From: DATESN01 sp035270785
Lineage (GTDB): Bacteria > Bacillota > Clostridia > Lachnospirales > Lachnospiraceae
NCBI GenBank assembly: GCA_035270785.1
Contig: DATESN010000106.1
Span: forward strand, 62,001 to 126,000
Reading direction: 5' to 3'
DNA length: 64,000 bases
Positions 53,166 through 61,734 of this stretch are shown in pieces (positions within the stretch are counted from its first letter, which is position 1; every line of letters starts with the position of its first letter). A model generated the notes under the pieces. That model was given only the letters and a program-made list of their open reading frames with translations. It searched no databases and had not been told where the DNA came from. The translations under genes and the position numbers were made by a program.

Positions 53166-54932
53166 ATGAAAAAGATACTCGATATTATTTCTGACGAAAC
53201 AAAAAAGGCTTTTGTCAATGCTGGCTATAGTGAAGAGTTGGGAAAAGTAACATTATCAAATAGACCAGACCTTTGTGAATTTCAGTGCAATGGTGCTATG
53301 GCAGGAGCGAAGCAAAATAAAAAGGCTCCTATTATGATTGCAAATGAAGTAGCAGAACAATTAAAGACAAGTTCTGTTTTTTCTAGTGTAGAAGCAATTA
53401 TGCCAGGTTTTTTAAATATGAAAGTAAAAGAAGGTTTTGTAGAAAGTTATCTAAAAGAGCTGCGTACTTCAGCAAAATTTGGGTTAGAAGATCCAAAGAA
53501 TCCCCAAACTATTGTTATCGATTATGGCGGTCCCAATATTGCAAAACCTTTACATGTAGGCCATTTACGATCTGCAGTGATAGGTGAAAGTGTGAAACGT
53601 ATTGCAAAGTATGTAGGACATAATGTAATAGGGGATGTTCATTTAGGGGACTGGGGATTACAAATGGGCCTTATTATAACAGAACTTCAAAGTAGACAAC
53701 CTGACTTACTTTATTTTGATGATACTTATACTGGAGCATATCCATCAGAACCACCCTTTACCATTGGTGAATTAGAGGAAATCTATCCTGCAGCAAGTGT
53801 GAAATCCAAAGAAGAACTAGCATTTAAAGAAAAAGCAATGGAAGCTACTGTTAAACTTCAAAATGGAGTAAGGGGATATCGAGCGTTATGGAAACATATT
53901 CTACAAGTTTCTATTACCGATTTAAAGAAAAACTATGCAAATTTAAATGTAGATTTTGACCTTTGGAAAGGAGAATCTGACGTTCATGATTTAATCCCTA
54001 ATATGGTTCAGTATTTAAAAGAAGAAGGATATGCACATCTTAGTGATGGGGCATTAGTTGTTGATGTAAAAGAAGAATCAGATACGAAGGAAATACCTCC
54101 ATGCATGATTTTAAAGTCTGACGGGGCTTCCCTATATAACACAACAGACCTTGCTACCATTTTAGAGAGAATGAATCAACTGAAACCTGATTCTATCATT
54201 TATGTGGTTGATAAACGCCAGGACTTATATTTTGACCAAGTTTTTCGCTGTGCTAGAAAAACGAAACTTGTAAAAGAAGAAACTAAGCTTACATTTTTAG
54301 GTTTTGGAACGATGAATGGAAAAGATGGCAAGCCTTTTAAAACCCGCGAAGGTGGAGTAATGCGTCTTGAATATCTTATTAAAGAGATTAATGATGAAAT
54401 GTATAAAAAGATTATGGAAGGTCACCCAACTAGCGAGGAAGAAGCCAGAAAAACAGCAAAGATTGTAGCTTTATCTGCAGTGAAATATGGGGATTTATCC
54501 AACCAGGCAAGTAAGGATTATACCTTTGATATTGACCGTTTTACCTCTTTTGAAGGAGATACAGGTCCATATATCTTATATACAATAGTTCGAATCAAAT
54601 CTATTTTATCCAAGTATAAGGACCAGGGGGGGATTTTAGAAAGTGTCTCGTTACGTGAGGCAACCAATGAATCAGAAAAAGCACTTATGCTAGAAATTAC
54701 AAAGTTTAATGGAATGATGGAAAGTGCATTTTTAGAGATAGCGCCACACAAAGTATGTGCCTACATTTATGATTTAGCCAATGCATTCAATCGTTTTTAT
54801 CATGAAACGAAAATACTAACAGAAGAAAATGCTGAAAAAAAGGCTGGCTGGATCGCATTGCTTGTATTAACTAGAGATATTTTAGAAACATGTATTGATG
54901 TTCTTGGCTTTTCGGCGCCGGAGAGAATGTAA
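53166..54932 (+). CDS. argS: Arginyl-tRNA synthetase
   Basis: A 588-residue class I synthetase from ATG 53166, with GGGG upstream of it. The HIGH motif reads LHVGHLRSAVIGES, preceded by VIDYGGPNIAKP. There is no strict KMSK; the corresponding region is GTMNGKDGKPFKTREGG, as in other bacterial ArgRS. The C-terminal anticodon-binding domain has FNRFYHE. It charges tRNA-Arg. The stop overlaps the MFS start by one base. Confidence 0.95.
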   Translation: MKKILDIISDETKKAFVNAGYSEELGKVTLSNRPDLCEFQCNGAMAGAKQNKKAPIMIANEVAEQLKTSSVFSSVEAIMPGFLNMKVKEGFVESYLKELRTSAKFGLEDPKNPQTIVIDYGGPNIAKPLHVGHLRSAVIGESVKRIAKYVGHNVIGDVHLGDWGLQMGLIITELQSRQPDLLYFDDTYTGAYPSEPPFTIGELEEIYPAASVKSKEELAFKEKAMEATVKLQNGVRGYRALWKHILQVSITDLKKNYANLNVDFDLWKGESDVHDLIPNMVQYLKEEGYAHLSDGALVVDVKEESDTKEIPPCMILKSDGASLYNTTDLATILERMNQLKPDSIIYVVDKRQDLYFDQVFRCARKTKLVKEETKLTFLGFGTMNGKDGKPFKTREGGVMRLEYLIKEINDEMYKKIMEGHPTSEEEARKTAKIVALSAVKYGDLSNQASKDYTFDIDRFTSFEGDTGPYILYTIVRIKSILSKYKDQGGILESVSLREATNESEKALMLEITKFNGMMESAFLEIAPHKVCAYIYDLANAFNRFYHETKILTEENAEKKAGWIALLVLTRDILETCIDVLGFSAPERM

Positions 54933-56152
54933 TGATAACAGTTTTACTTATAATAATTTATTTATCTTTTATTAGTTTGGGACTGCCAGACACCTTACTA
55001 GGTTCTTCATGGCCTGTGATGCAACAAGAATTAGGGGTACCATTATCTTATGCAGGCATTGCTTCCATGGTGATATCTGGGGGAACTATTTTGTCTAGCT
55101 TTTTCAGTGGATTTGTTATTAAGCTATTTGGAACTGGAAAAGTAATGGTATTTAGCGTATTTTTAACGGCTGCAGCATTACTAGGTATTGCGTTCACTCC
55201 TAATTTTATGATCCTATGCCTATTAGGAATACCACTTGGGCTAGGGGGAGGCGCAGTGGATGCTGCCCTTAATAATTTTGTTGCCATTCATTTTAAAGCA
55301 AGGCATATGAGTTGGTTACACTGTTTTTGGGGAATTGGAGCTTCGTCAGGACCCATAATTCTATCATTATTTTTAGCAAAAGAGAATGGTTGGAAATGGG
55401 GTTATGGTACAGTTGGTGGTATTCAGTTTGTATTAGTTGCCATTCTTTTTCTTTCGCTACCTTTATGGAAAATAGTAGAGAAGGAAGAAAACAACTTGGG
55501 ACTATCCAAAAAATTAAATAACGAAGAAATGGATCAAACAAGTTCACGCCCCCGCTCAATGAAACTGGCAGAAGTTTTCCGTTTGAAAAGTGCGAAAGCT
55601 ACCATGATAACCTTTTTTACTTATTGCGCAGTGGAAGTAACGGTTGGGTTATGGGGAAGCACTTATTTTGTGCATGTTCGTGGTATTGAAGTGAATACGG
55701 CAGCAAAGTGGATTTCATTCTATTACATGGGAATTACAGTTGGAAGGTTCGTAAGTGGCTTGTTAACAGTAAAAGTTAATAATAAAAATATGATACGTAT
55801 GGGGGAAATAATAAGTGCCACCGGAATTATGATGATGTTACTACCCTTATCAAATATATTTTTAATGACAGGTTTGATTTTAACAGGACTAGGGTTTGCA
55901 CCAATTTATCCATGTATGCTCCATGAAACACCTAAGCGATTTGGAAAAGATTTGTCCCAACAAGTGATGGGAATGCAAATGGCAATTGCTTATACGGGTA
56001 ATACCCTTGTACCACCTCTGTTTGGTTTAGTTGCACAATATATCAGTATTGGATGGTATCCAGGATTTTTATTATTTTTTATGGTCATTATGATAGTGGC
56101 AGCAGAAGTACTTAATTTGAATATAAATATACGAAAAATTGTAATTAAATGA
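54932..56152 (+). CDS. MFS transporter (FucP/sugar-type)
   Basis: A 406-residue protein with twelve hydrophobic segments. The N-terminal ISLGLPDTLLGSSWPVMQQELG and LHCFWGIGASSGP in the middle resemble MFS sugar or multidrug carriers of the FucP/YfkF kind. It starts at the argS stop (TAATG overlap), so it is translated from the same message, although no functional link is evident. Substrate unknown. Confidence 0.85.
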   Translation: MITVLLIIIYLSFISLGLPDTLLGSSWPVMQQELGVPLSYAGIASMVISGGTILSSFFSGFVIKLFGTGKVMVFSVFLTAAALLGIAFTPNFMILCLLGIPLGLGGGAVDAALNNFVAIHFKARHMSWLHCFWGIGASSGPIILSLFLAKENGWKWGYGTVGGIQFVLVAILFLSLPLWKIVEKEENNLGLSKKLNNEEMDQTSSRPRSMKLAEVFRLKSAKATMITFFTYCAVEVTVGLWGSTYFVHVRGIEVNTAAKWISFYYMGITVGRFVSGLLTVKVNNKNMIRMGEIISATGIMMMLLPLSNIFLMTGLILTGLGFAPIYPCMLHETPKRFGKDLSQQVMGMQMAIAYTGNTLVPPLFGLVAQYISIGWYPGFLLFFMVIMIVAAEVLNLNINIRKIVIK

Positions 56153-56163
56153 GTTGAAAAGTA

Positions 56164-56193
56164 TTGACAAGGGATAGGATTTAATTGTATACT
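56164..56193 (+). promoter_or_regulatory. Promoter of the tRNA operon
   Basis: TTGACA (56164-56169) and TATACT (56188-56193), spacer 18 bp, immediately after the MFS gene. Predicted start near 56200. Confidence 0.8.
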
Positions 56194-56199
56194 AGCAAA

Positions 56200-56224
56200 G
56201 CGGGTTAAGGTTTCCTTAAGCCGC
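56200..56224 (+). other. 5'-leader hairpin of the tRNA transcript
   Basis: GCGGGTTAAGG (56200-56210) pairs with CCTTAAGCCGC (56214-56224), with one mismatch and a 3-nt loop, starting at the predicted first base of the transcript. It would cap the 5' end of the precursor, 7 nt before tRNA-Val. Confidence 0.6.
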
Positions 56225-56231
56225 ATACCCA

Positions 56232-56304
56232 GGGATCTTAGCTCAGCTGGGAGAGCATCTGCCTTACAAGCAGAGGGTCACAGGTTCGAGCCCTGTAGGT
56301 CCCA
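56232..56304 (+). tRNA. tRNA-Val (anticodon TAC)
   Basis: The cloverleaf folds completely. The acceptor arm is GGGATCT with AGGTCCC, the D arm contains AGCTCAGCTGGGAGAGC, the anticodon stem TCTGC/GCAGA encloses CTTACAA with anticodon TAC, and the T arm has GGTTCGAGCC. The CCA end is not encoded. Confidence 0.95.
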
Positions 56305-56338
56305 TTCATAAGGTTACTTATGAATTATAGATTAATTT

Positions 56339-56412
56339 GGCGAGATAGCTCAGTTGGCTAGAGCACACGGTTCATACCCGTGGTGTCGGGGGTTCAAATC
56401 CCTTTCTCGCTA
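56339..56412 (+). tRNA. tRNA-Met, elongator type (anticodon CAT)
   Basis: Acceptor GGCGAGA pairs with TCTCGCT (first pair G-T). Anticodon stem CACGG/CCGTG encloses TTCATAC with anticodon CAT, and the T arm has GGTTCAAATCC. It lacks the initiator features (unpaired first base, three G-C pairs in the anticodon stem) and resembles elongator Met; a tRNA-Ile2 with modified CAT cannot be wholly excluded. CCA is not encoded. Confidence 0.92.
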
Positions 56413-56416
56413 CTAC

Positions 56417-56455
56417 AAAAATACTCCGTAAACATTGCGTTTACGGAGTATTTTT
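56417..56455 (+). terminator. Terminator of the tRNA operon
   Basis: A perfect 17-bp stem (56417-56433 with 56439-56455) with a 5-nt loop, ending in TTTTT. Confidence 0.93.
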
Positions 56456-56563
56456 GTGGTATAATAGTTATTATTTATATAAACGGTAAATCAATCTTAA
56501 GTTGAAAAGAAGAAAGTAATATTTTGTATTATATTAATACTCAATTAATTTTTGTGGAGGATA

Positions 56564-56716
56564 ATGATAATAATTTTATGGCAAATCGTTTCAGTTGTAT
56601 AAAGTATTTTATCATATGGAACAGCATACAGACTTACGAAAAATGGCGGCGACAATGGAGTATCGCTTTTCGGATGGGACAAGGAAGCTTATCCAGATTA
56701 TTTATATTATAAATGA
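56564..56716 (+). pseudogene. Remnant of a small membrane protein gene
   Basis: An ATG at 56564 follows GGAGG. The frame reads MIIILWQIVSVV, then an in-frame TAA (56600-56602), then continues SILSYGTAYRLTKNGGDNG and GVSLFGWDKEAYPDYLYYK to a TGA at 56716. The reading on both sides of the stop is protein-like (hydrophobic start, then a turn-rich stretch). It looks like the N-terminal part of a small membrane protein inactivated by a nonsense mutation and truncated. The stretch 56456-56563 before it shows no gene. Confidence 0.5.
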
Positions 56717-56844
56717 AGGGTAATAAGAAGAACGTTACTCTTCTTGAAAAGGCAAAGGGTTATTTTTCGACCTCGAATTCTACAGATAAGGGAGATAATC
56801 TTAGCAACGTTGTTCATGGTTATGAATTTTTGGAGGTAGGTAAT

Positions 56845-57384
56845 ATGCAATATGCAATAGAATTGTATTACGATAAAGAAACAGAACATAAACTTTTTAA
56901 TTTGGCTAAACGGGTAGCCGATGAAAAAATGAGCACAAGGTTTTTGGAATGGAAAACAAGACCACATCTTACATTAGCTTGTTATAATGATGTGGATGAA
57001 GAAAAATGTATAAAACAATTAAAAGAGTTTGCTCAAAGTCATAAACAAATACCTGCATATATTGCTTCAGTAGGAATGTTTAATGATACAAAGACTATTT
57101 ATGTATCACCTGTGATGGATAGTAGTATGTATCAATTTCAGCGAGAATTACACGAATACCTAAATGATTTTGATAAAAAAGGTTGGGAGTGGTATTGTCC
57201 AAATCGTTGGGTTCCACATTGTACCATAGCTCTTACTAGTGGAGATGAGGATAGTGTTTTTTACAGGGCGAGTGATTTAATATTGCATGAATTCGAAAAA
57301 ATGTGTGGTGAGTTTATTTCTATAGGATTAGTAAAAATAACATTTCCTGTGGAAGAAGTTTATACCATCGAACTAGATAGATGA
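56845..57384 (+). CDS. 2H phosphoesterase / 2'-5' RNA ligase-like protein
   Basis: A 179-residue protein from ATG 56845 (GGAGG 8 nt upstream); the frame stays open to 56713 but that part has no ribosome site of matching quality. Two H-x-T motifs define the 2H superfamily: RPHLTLA and VPHCTIA, about 100 residues apart. Such enzymes cleave or join 2',5' or cyclic phosphodiester bonds in RNA or small nucleotides. It is the first complete gene of the accessory region and ends next to the first copy of the CCCATTATATTTAT motif. Physiological substrate unknown. Confidence 0.85.
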   Translation: MQYAIELYYDKETEHKLFNLAKRVADEKMSTRFLEWKTRPHLTLACYNDVDEEKCIKQLKEFAQSHKQIPAYIASVGMFNDTKTIYVSPVMDSSMYQFQRELHEYLNDFDKKGWEWYCPNRWVPHCTIALTSGDEDSVFYRASDLILHEFEKMCGEFISIGLVKITFPVEEVYTIELDR

Positions 57385-57438
57385 ACTTCCAGTTTGTGGG
57401 GGAAGAGTTGCTTTGAAGTCGTCCCCACTAGTGTGCTA

Positions 57439-57456
57439 CCCATTATATTTATGAAG
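57439..57456 (+). repeat. Intercassette motif, copy A
   Basis: CCCATTATATTTAT followed by GAAG, located 54 bp after the phosphoesterase stop and 54 bp before the kinase start. The sequence before it can fold: GTGGGG (57397-57402) with CCCCAC (57423-57428). Confidence 0.75.
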
Positions 57457-57510
57457 CAAAGCAAAGAAAGAGAAAAATAGACAAATTTAAAGTAGTGGGG
57501 TGGATCGAAT

Positions 57511-58083
57511 ATGTATAAAACGTATATAATTGCGGTAAATGCAATATCAGGTGGTGGAAAAACAACGGTAACACAAAGTCTTAAAAATAACCTTCATAAT
57601 GCAGAAGCTTTATATTTTGATGATAGAAATTATGATATAAATAGCGGAATTGTTGATATTTGCAAATGGATGGATGAGGGAGCAGATGTGAATAGATTTA
57701 ATTTGGAATTATTAATTGCAGATATTGAACTGTTGCTAAAAAAGGGATTAGATTTTATCATTTTAGATTATCCTTTTGGTCGCAGGCATGATAAAATGAA
57801 AAAATATATTGACGTATCAATTTTTATAGATACACCGCTGGATATTGCATTGGGAAGACGTCTTCTTAGAGATTATAAAGAGTTTTCTGAAAAGAATATT
57901 CTTATTGATATAGAACAGTATCTTAGTGCAGGAAGACAAACGTATATATCTAGTATGAATCTTGCAATTGATGATGCGGATATAATTATTGATGGATACA
58001 GACCGTTAAATGAAATTGTTGAATTGATTAAATGTAAAATCAATGATGAAGTAGAAAAATTGAATGTGTCAAGTAATTTTTAA
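57511..58083 (+). CDS. P-loop nucleoside-kinase-like protein
   Basis: A 190-residue protein. The N-terminal Walker A is AISGGGKTTVTQSL, followed by a DDRNYD segment that resembles the substrate-binding Asp region of uridine kinases, FIILDYPFG as a Walker B-like strand, and a LID-like RRLLRDY stretch. It therefore should phosphorylate a nucleoside or small metabolite in the cytoplasm. GGGGTGG precedes the ATG. It is followed 64 bp later by a GNAT gene and lies between motif copies A and B. Confidence 0.82.
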   Translation: MYKTYIIAVNAISGGGKTTVTQSLKNNLHNAEALYFDDRNYDINSGIVDICKWMDEGADVNRFNLELLIADIELLLKKGLDFIILDYPFGRRHDKMKKYIDVSIFIDTPLDIALGRRLLRDYKEFSEKNILIDIEQYLSAGRQTYISSMNLAIDDADIIIDGYRPLNEIVELIKCKINDEVEKLNVSSNF

Positions 58084-58147
58084 CTACGGATTATTTATAA
58101 ATAAACAACGTCGTTGTTAAGTTTGAGTTGTAGGAGAGAATGACAAC

Positions 58148-58660
58148 ATGATTGAAACACAGGAATTAGAACTAAAAAAGCCTAAATTTGAAGATTGGGA
58201 GAGCATATATATTAATTTATGGTTACATGATGAAAGTGCAAAATATATGTTATGGCGTCCAGTTCATAATGAAGAAGAAGCGAAAGAAAAAATGCAGAAA
58301 AATATAGCATTTATGGAGAAAAACATATTATCATGGTTTATATATGAAAAGAGAAGTAATGAGGTTATAGGATTTGCCGGTATGGAACAAATTGAAGATG
58401 GAGTGTATGAAGATTCTGGGATTGCTATAGGACCATTATTTATTAGTAAAGGTTATGGAAAACAGATATTAAAAGCTCTTTGTGATGAAGCATTTAATAC
58501 ATATGGAGCGTACAAATTTGTTTGCTTTTGTAGAAGCGGAAATATTGCATCAAAACAATTACAATTATTACTGGGGTTTTGTTATACACACTCAATTGAG
58601 AAAGAAGACGCTAGAAATGGTGAAAAATATATTTTGGATTTTTATGAATTGTTGAGATAA
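58148..58660 (+). CDS. GNAT-family N-acetyltransferase
   Basis: A 170-residue protein of the RimJ/RimL-like GNAT type. It begins with TQELELKKPKFEDWESIY, has VIGFAGMEQI for the central strand, and the acetyl-CoA loop region IGPLFISKGYGKQILKALCD with the G-x-G pattern. It would transfer an acetyl group to a small molecule or protein N-terminus. AGGAGA lies upstream. It is the second gene between motif copies A and B; the acceptor is unknown. Confidence 0.9.
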   Translation: MIETQELELKKPKFEDWESIYINLWLHDESAKYMLWRPVHNEEEAKEKMQKNIAFMEKNILSWFIYEKRSNEVIGFAGMEQIEDGVYEDSGIAIGPLFISKGYGKQILKALCDEAFNTYGAYKFVCFCRSGNIASKQLQLLLGFCYTHSIEKEDARNGEKYILDFYELLR

Positions 58661-58738
58661 TAAATCCCAGTTTATTTATTCGTCATTTGGGCATAACTCG
58701 AAGATGACAAATACCAATTTGTAAGAGCTTCTGAAATT

Positions 58739-58756
58739 CCCATTATATTTATTAAG
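58739..58756 (+). repeat. Intercassette motif, copy B
   Basis: CCCATTATATTTAT followed by TAAG, 78 bp after the GNAT stop. The bases just before it, TTCTGAAATT, match those before copy E (TTCTGAACTT). Confidence 0.75.
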
Positions 58757-58822
58757 TATTCATTATCAAGACAATGCGAAATATAAATTATTAAATAACA
58801 CGAAAGTGATGGTGATTTTGTG

Positions 58823-59416
58823 ATGATGCCAACAAAAGAAGAAGCAGAATTAGAATTGCGATTAGCTAATGAACTAAATCCAGGACCGTGGATCAATCAT
58901 TGTAAAAACGTTGCAAGAGTCGCAGAAACAATAGCAAAATCATGTAAGCTGGATGAAGATAAAGCGTATATTCTCGGACTGCTACATGATATTGGGAGAA
59001 GAAATGGACCTTCTGCCGTAAAGCACACGATAGATGGATATCGCTATATGTTATCGAAGAATTGGAATGAAGTGGCAGATATTTGTTTGACACATTCATA
59101 TCCAACAAAAAACATATATCAGGATATTGGTAAGATGGATATCAGTCCAGTTGATCAAAAAGAAATGGAGCAATTTATTAGCAATCACAACTATAATGAT
59201 TATGATAAGCTTATTATTCTATGCGACTCCCTCGCATTACCAGATAGATTATGCATTTTGGAACAACGATTTGTAGATACCACCATTAGATATGGTGTAT
59301 TTCCGTTTACAGTTTTACGATGGACAGCTACCTATGAATTGAAGAAATACTTTGAATTCAAAATGGATTGTTCTTTATATGATATTCTTCCAGAAATCAA
59401 AGAATCAATAAAATAG
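58823..59416 (+). CDS. HD-domain phosphohydrolase
   Basis: A 197-residue protein with the HD signature: HCKNVARVAETIA gives the first His, and GLLHDIGRRNG the HD pair, followed by a later His/Asp region (LTHSYPTKN and LCDSLALPD). HD proteins hydrolyse nucleotides or other phosphate esters. The start is one of GTG 58820 or ATG 58823/58826; GGTGAT at 58811 is the only upstream ribosome-site candidate. A short related HD fragment lies at 62635. Substrate unknown. Confidence 0.85.
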   Translation: MMPTKEEAELELRLANELNPGPWINHCKNVARVAETIAKSCKLDEDKAYILGLLHDIGRRNGPSAVKHTIDGYRYMLSKNWNEVADICLTHSYPTKNIYQDIGKMDISPVDQKEMEQFISNHNYNDYDKLIILCDSLALPDRLCILEQRFVDTTIRYGVFPFTVLRWTATYELKKYFEFKMDCSLYDILPEIKESIK

Positions 59417-59422
59417 AAATAT

Positions 59423-59452
59423 CAAAGGCAATAATATAATTGCCTTTGTTCT
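59423..59452 (+). terminator. Terminator-like hairpin after the HD gene
   Basis: CAAAGGCAAT (59423-59432) pairs with ATTGCCTTTG (59439-59448), 6-nt loop, followed by TTCT. Confidence 0.6.
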
Positions 59453-59453
59453 A

Positions 59454-59537
59454 AACACTGGTGAAGATGTCTTGCGCCTTTACGTAACAATTTCACCAAT
59501 TGGATCAGAGGCCTTTGCAACAGATGCAAATGTTTAA
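59454..59537 (+). pseudogene. C-terminal remnant, possibly of a cupin-like gene
   Basis: An open frame without a start reads NTGEDVLRLYVTISPIG then SEAFATDANV and a TAA (59535-59537). The NTGE-D-x-L-x-LYV pattern resembles the last strand of small cupin proteins. Nothing coding precedes it except the hairpin of the HD gene, so only the tail of a former gene remains. Confidence 0.45.
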
Positions 59538-59606
59538 TGAGAATCTGGAAGGATCATAACGAATGCTAAGTTATAAGAATAAGCAATTTGAATTTGGAGG
59601 TGCATT

Positions 59607-60233
59607 ATGGATTTTTACAAAGTGATAAATTCAAGATGTACAATAAGAGATTTTGAAAATGTTCCGATTGACGATGAATTGATTGAAAAGATTATTTCCG
59701 CTGGAATGAAAGCGCCGTCAAACGACCATATGAGAGACTGGCATTTTATTGTTATAAAAGATAAGAATGTCCTACTAAAACTACTTGATAAAATACCAAA
59801 GAGAATATCCGATCAAGAAGTCAACAAAATATTAAAGGATTGGAATTTAAACGACACTTGCCAACAGGATGCATATAAAAATGCAATTCCTAAACAATAT
59901 CAGATGCTGATGAATGCATCCTGTGTAATAGTGCCTATATTTAAACAAAAAAAGGATATATTGCATCCGGAAAATCTTTCGCACTTGAACGGCTTGGCAT
60001 CCATCTGGTGCTGTGTTGAAAATATGTTTCTTGCCGCTACTGCTGAAGGTTATGCTTGTACATTGCGTATTCCTTTAGGAGAAGAAGACATCTGGGCAAG
60101 AGAAATTTTGCATTTCCCAGAAGATTACTTAATGCCGTGTTTTATTGCAGTAGGTAAGCCAAGCAAAAACTTCACATGCATCAAACAAAATGAATACTCT
60201 TTGGATGAACGAATACATAAAAATCTTTGGTAA
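59607..60233 (+). CDS. Nitroreductase-family protein
   Basis: A 208-residue FMN-dependent protein. It starts with FYKVINSRCTIRDFEN, the typical RRSIR-like phosphate-binding region of nitroreductases, then GMKAPSNDHMRDWHFIV, and near the end CTLRIPLGEED and FIAVGKPSK. Family members reduce nitro groups or flavins with NAD(P)H. TTGGAGG precedes the ATG. Its last codons overlap the region before the four-segment membrane protein gene. Substrate unknown. Confidence 0.88.
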   Translation: MDFYKVINSRCTIRDFENVPIDDELIEKIISAGMKAPSNDHMRDWHFIVIKDKNVLLKLLDKIPKRISDQEVNKILKDWNLNDTCQQDAYKNAIPKQYQMLMNASCVIVPIFKQKKDILHPENLSHLNGLASIWCCVENMFLAATAEGYACTLRIPLGEEDIWAREILHFPEDYLMPCFIAVGKPSKNFTCIKQNEYSLDERIHKNLW

Positions 60234-60289
60234 TGAATATAGTTGTGTTACTTATGCGAAAATTTTATATTATTAAGGAGGAGAATTTA

Positions 60290-60778
60290 TTGAAAAGGGT
60301 ATATCGTTTATTATTTGTTATACATGCATTTGTAGGGATAGGTGCTATGGCTGGAGGAATGATGGCTATTTTGTATCCGAAAGGTCCAGGGGGGATGCTG
60401 GTAGATGCTTTAAATAATTCGCCTTTTACGGATTACCTTATACCCGGTATTATCTTGTTTGCAGTAATTGGTCTAGGAAATGTATTTTGTGCAGTATCAA
60501 TCCTTTTAAAATCAAAATATCAAGGTTACATAAGCAGTATAATTAGTTGGGCTTTAGTCATTTGGATCATTGTTCAATGCATCATGCTTCGCATGGTTGT
60601 TTCGCTGCATGTTATATTTTTTATAATAGGGTTAATTGAGGCCTTCTTATCAGTTGTTATTTTGTTTTCACAGCACCTATTTCCTACCGATATGATTTAT
60701 AATATTGTTATAAAGTTAGGAAAAAAGTTTCCGAATAATATTATTACTAAGCTTATAGGAAAATTAGAAAACAATTAA
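60290..60778 (+). CDS. Small four-segment membrane protein
   Basis: A 162-residue protein, most likely from TTG 60290, which has AAGGAGG 8 nt upstream; the longer frame (from 60227) overlaps the nitroreductase and lacks a site. It begins LKRVYRLLFVIHAFVGIGAM and has four hydrophobic segments at about 5-25, 45-70, 80-102 and 106-125. The first half resembles small DUF-type membrane proteins with a GAMAGGMMA motif. No function recognised. Confidence 0.7.
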   Translation: MKRVYRLLFVIHAFVGIGAMAGGMMAILYPKGPGGMLVDALNNSPFTDYLIPGIILFAVIGLGNVFCAVSILLKSKYQGYISSIISWALVIWIIVQCIMLRMVVSLHVIFFIIGLIEAFLSVVILFSQHLFPTDMIYNIVIKLGKKFPNNIITKLIGKLENN

Positions 60779-60838
60779 TTGTACTGATAGATTACGTTAG
60801 TTCACAATTATGGAGGGATTATATGCCTAAATTAGGGT

Positions 60839-61251
60839 ATGGAGGACTTTACAAAGGCCGAAAGCAAGATTGTAATCTTTGGTAAAAATCCTAACGCCAG
60901 AAGATATCTGGAATTACCGTTTTTTTGTGATCTGACTTCCTACGGTAATAACATTGTAGCATCCGTATCAGAAGAATTAATGCAAACAGTAAGCGAATAC
61001 GTAGCGAAACACCTTCTTGAGCATTGTTTTGAAACACTCAATTTAATTATATTAATTGAAAAACTTATGCCATATAACTTAAACATTTATTTTATGACGG
61101 GGTATTTTTTACCGGAATGGCAGAATGCGATAAAAAGCGGATTTAGACCGATCTGGATTCAGGTTACGGCAAGAAAAGCGGATTTTATAGTAAATATGAA
61201 CAAGTAAATGCAGATAACGGAGAATATAGGTTTTTCAAGATACAAAGGTAA
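60839..61251 (+). pseudogene. Decayed gene, possibly GNAT-like, with frameshift
   Basis: The frame from ATG 60839 reads MEDFTKAESKIVIFGKNPNA and continues to 61207 (IVNMNK stop). In a shifted frame the text YSKYEQVNADNGEYRFFKIQR (21 residues here reported only as starting YSKYEQV and ending FFKIQR) runs to a TAA at 61249-61251, which looks like the true C-terminus. A frameshift near 61160-61175 would join them. The middle (MTGYFLPEWQNAI) appears to lack a segment. The family call is an inference from pattern only. Confidence 0.5.
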
Positions 61252-61298
61252 TGGAGTATCTGCCGGAGGAATAGGTATTACGAACGTTCAAATATAAG

Positions 61299-61574
61299 GT
61301 GACTCATAATCAGACATGGCTTTTTACTGCGATCCAGAATCAAGAGATACTTATGAAACTTAAATTTTCAGAGGGAACATCTCAACATTCGCTCTTGAAA
61401 AACAGAATTAAAGCACTCTATATTTCAAAGGCTCTTCTGGCAGGCGATAAAACAACAAATTATACAAGCAAAGAATTGAGGGATGCACTACCTCCGATCA
61501 TTTCAATCATAAATAAAACCACGAAAGCTCAAAGTAAATATGAAAATGGAAGTTCCCAGTTCATCTCATTTTAA
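61299..61574 (+). CDS. Hypothetical protein, possibly incomplete
   Basis: A 91-residue frame starting at GTG 61299 (VTHNQTWLFTAIQNQEI) with no convincing ribosome site, so the true start is uncertain or lost. It is helical, with FSEGTSQHSLLKNRIKALYI and a later KAQSKYENGSSQF that looks like a second, partial copy of the same pattern (SEG-T-S-QH against ENG-S-S-QF). It may be a truncated member of a small repeat-containing clostridial family. No function recognised. Confidence 0.55.
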   Translation: MTHNQTWLFTAIQNQEILMKLKFSEGTSQHSLLKNRIKALYISKALLAGDKTTNYTSKELRDALPPIISIINKTTKAQSKYENGSSQFISF

Positions 61575-61734
61575 CCAAAATGATTACAGTAGTTAAAGTT
61601 TGCAAATTTTAATAGTATTTATTGCTTGTCACACAATATTTAACAACTGAGAAATTAACCGGTTTCCAATTGTGTTTAAAATGGCAAGAGTAAAAGTCAA
61701 ATTTGAACCTGTTTTAGGAAAGGAACTACATATT

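Noticed and set aside
56524..56712. 62-residue frame before the 2H phosphoesterase
   Set aside because: A different frame with a ribosome site (56564-56716) reads as a more protein-like, though broken, gene.
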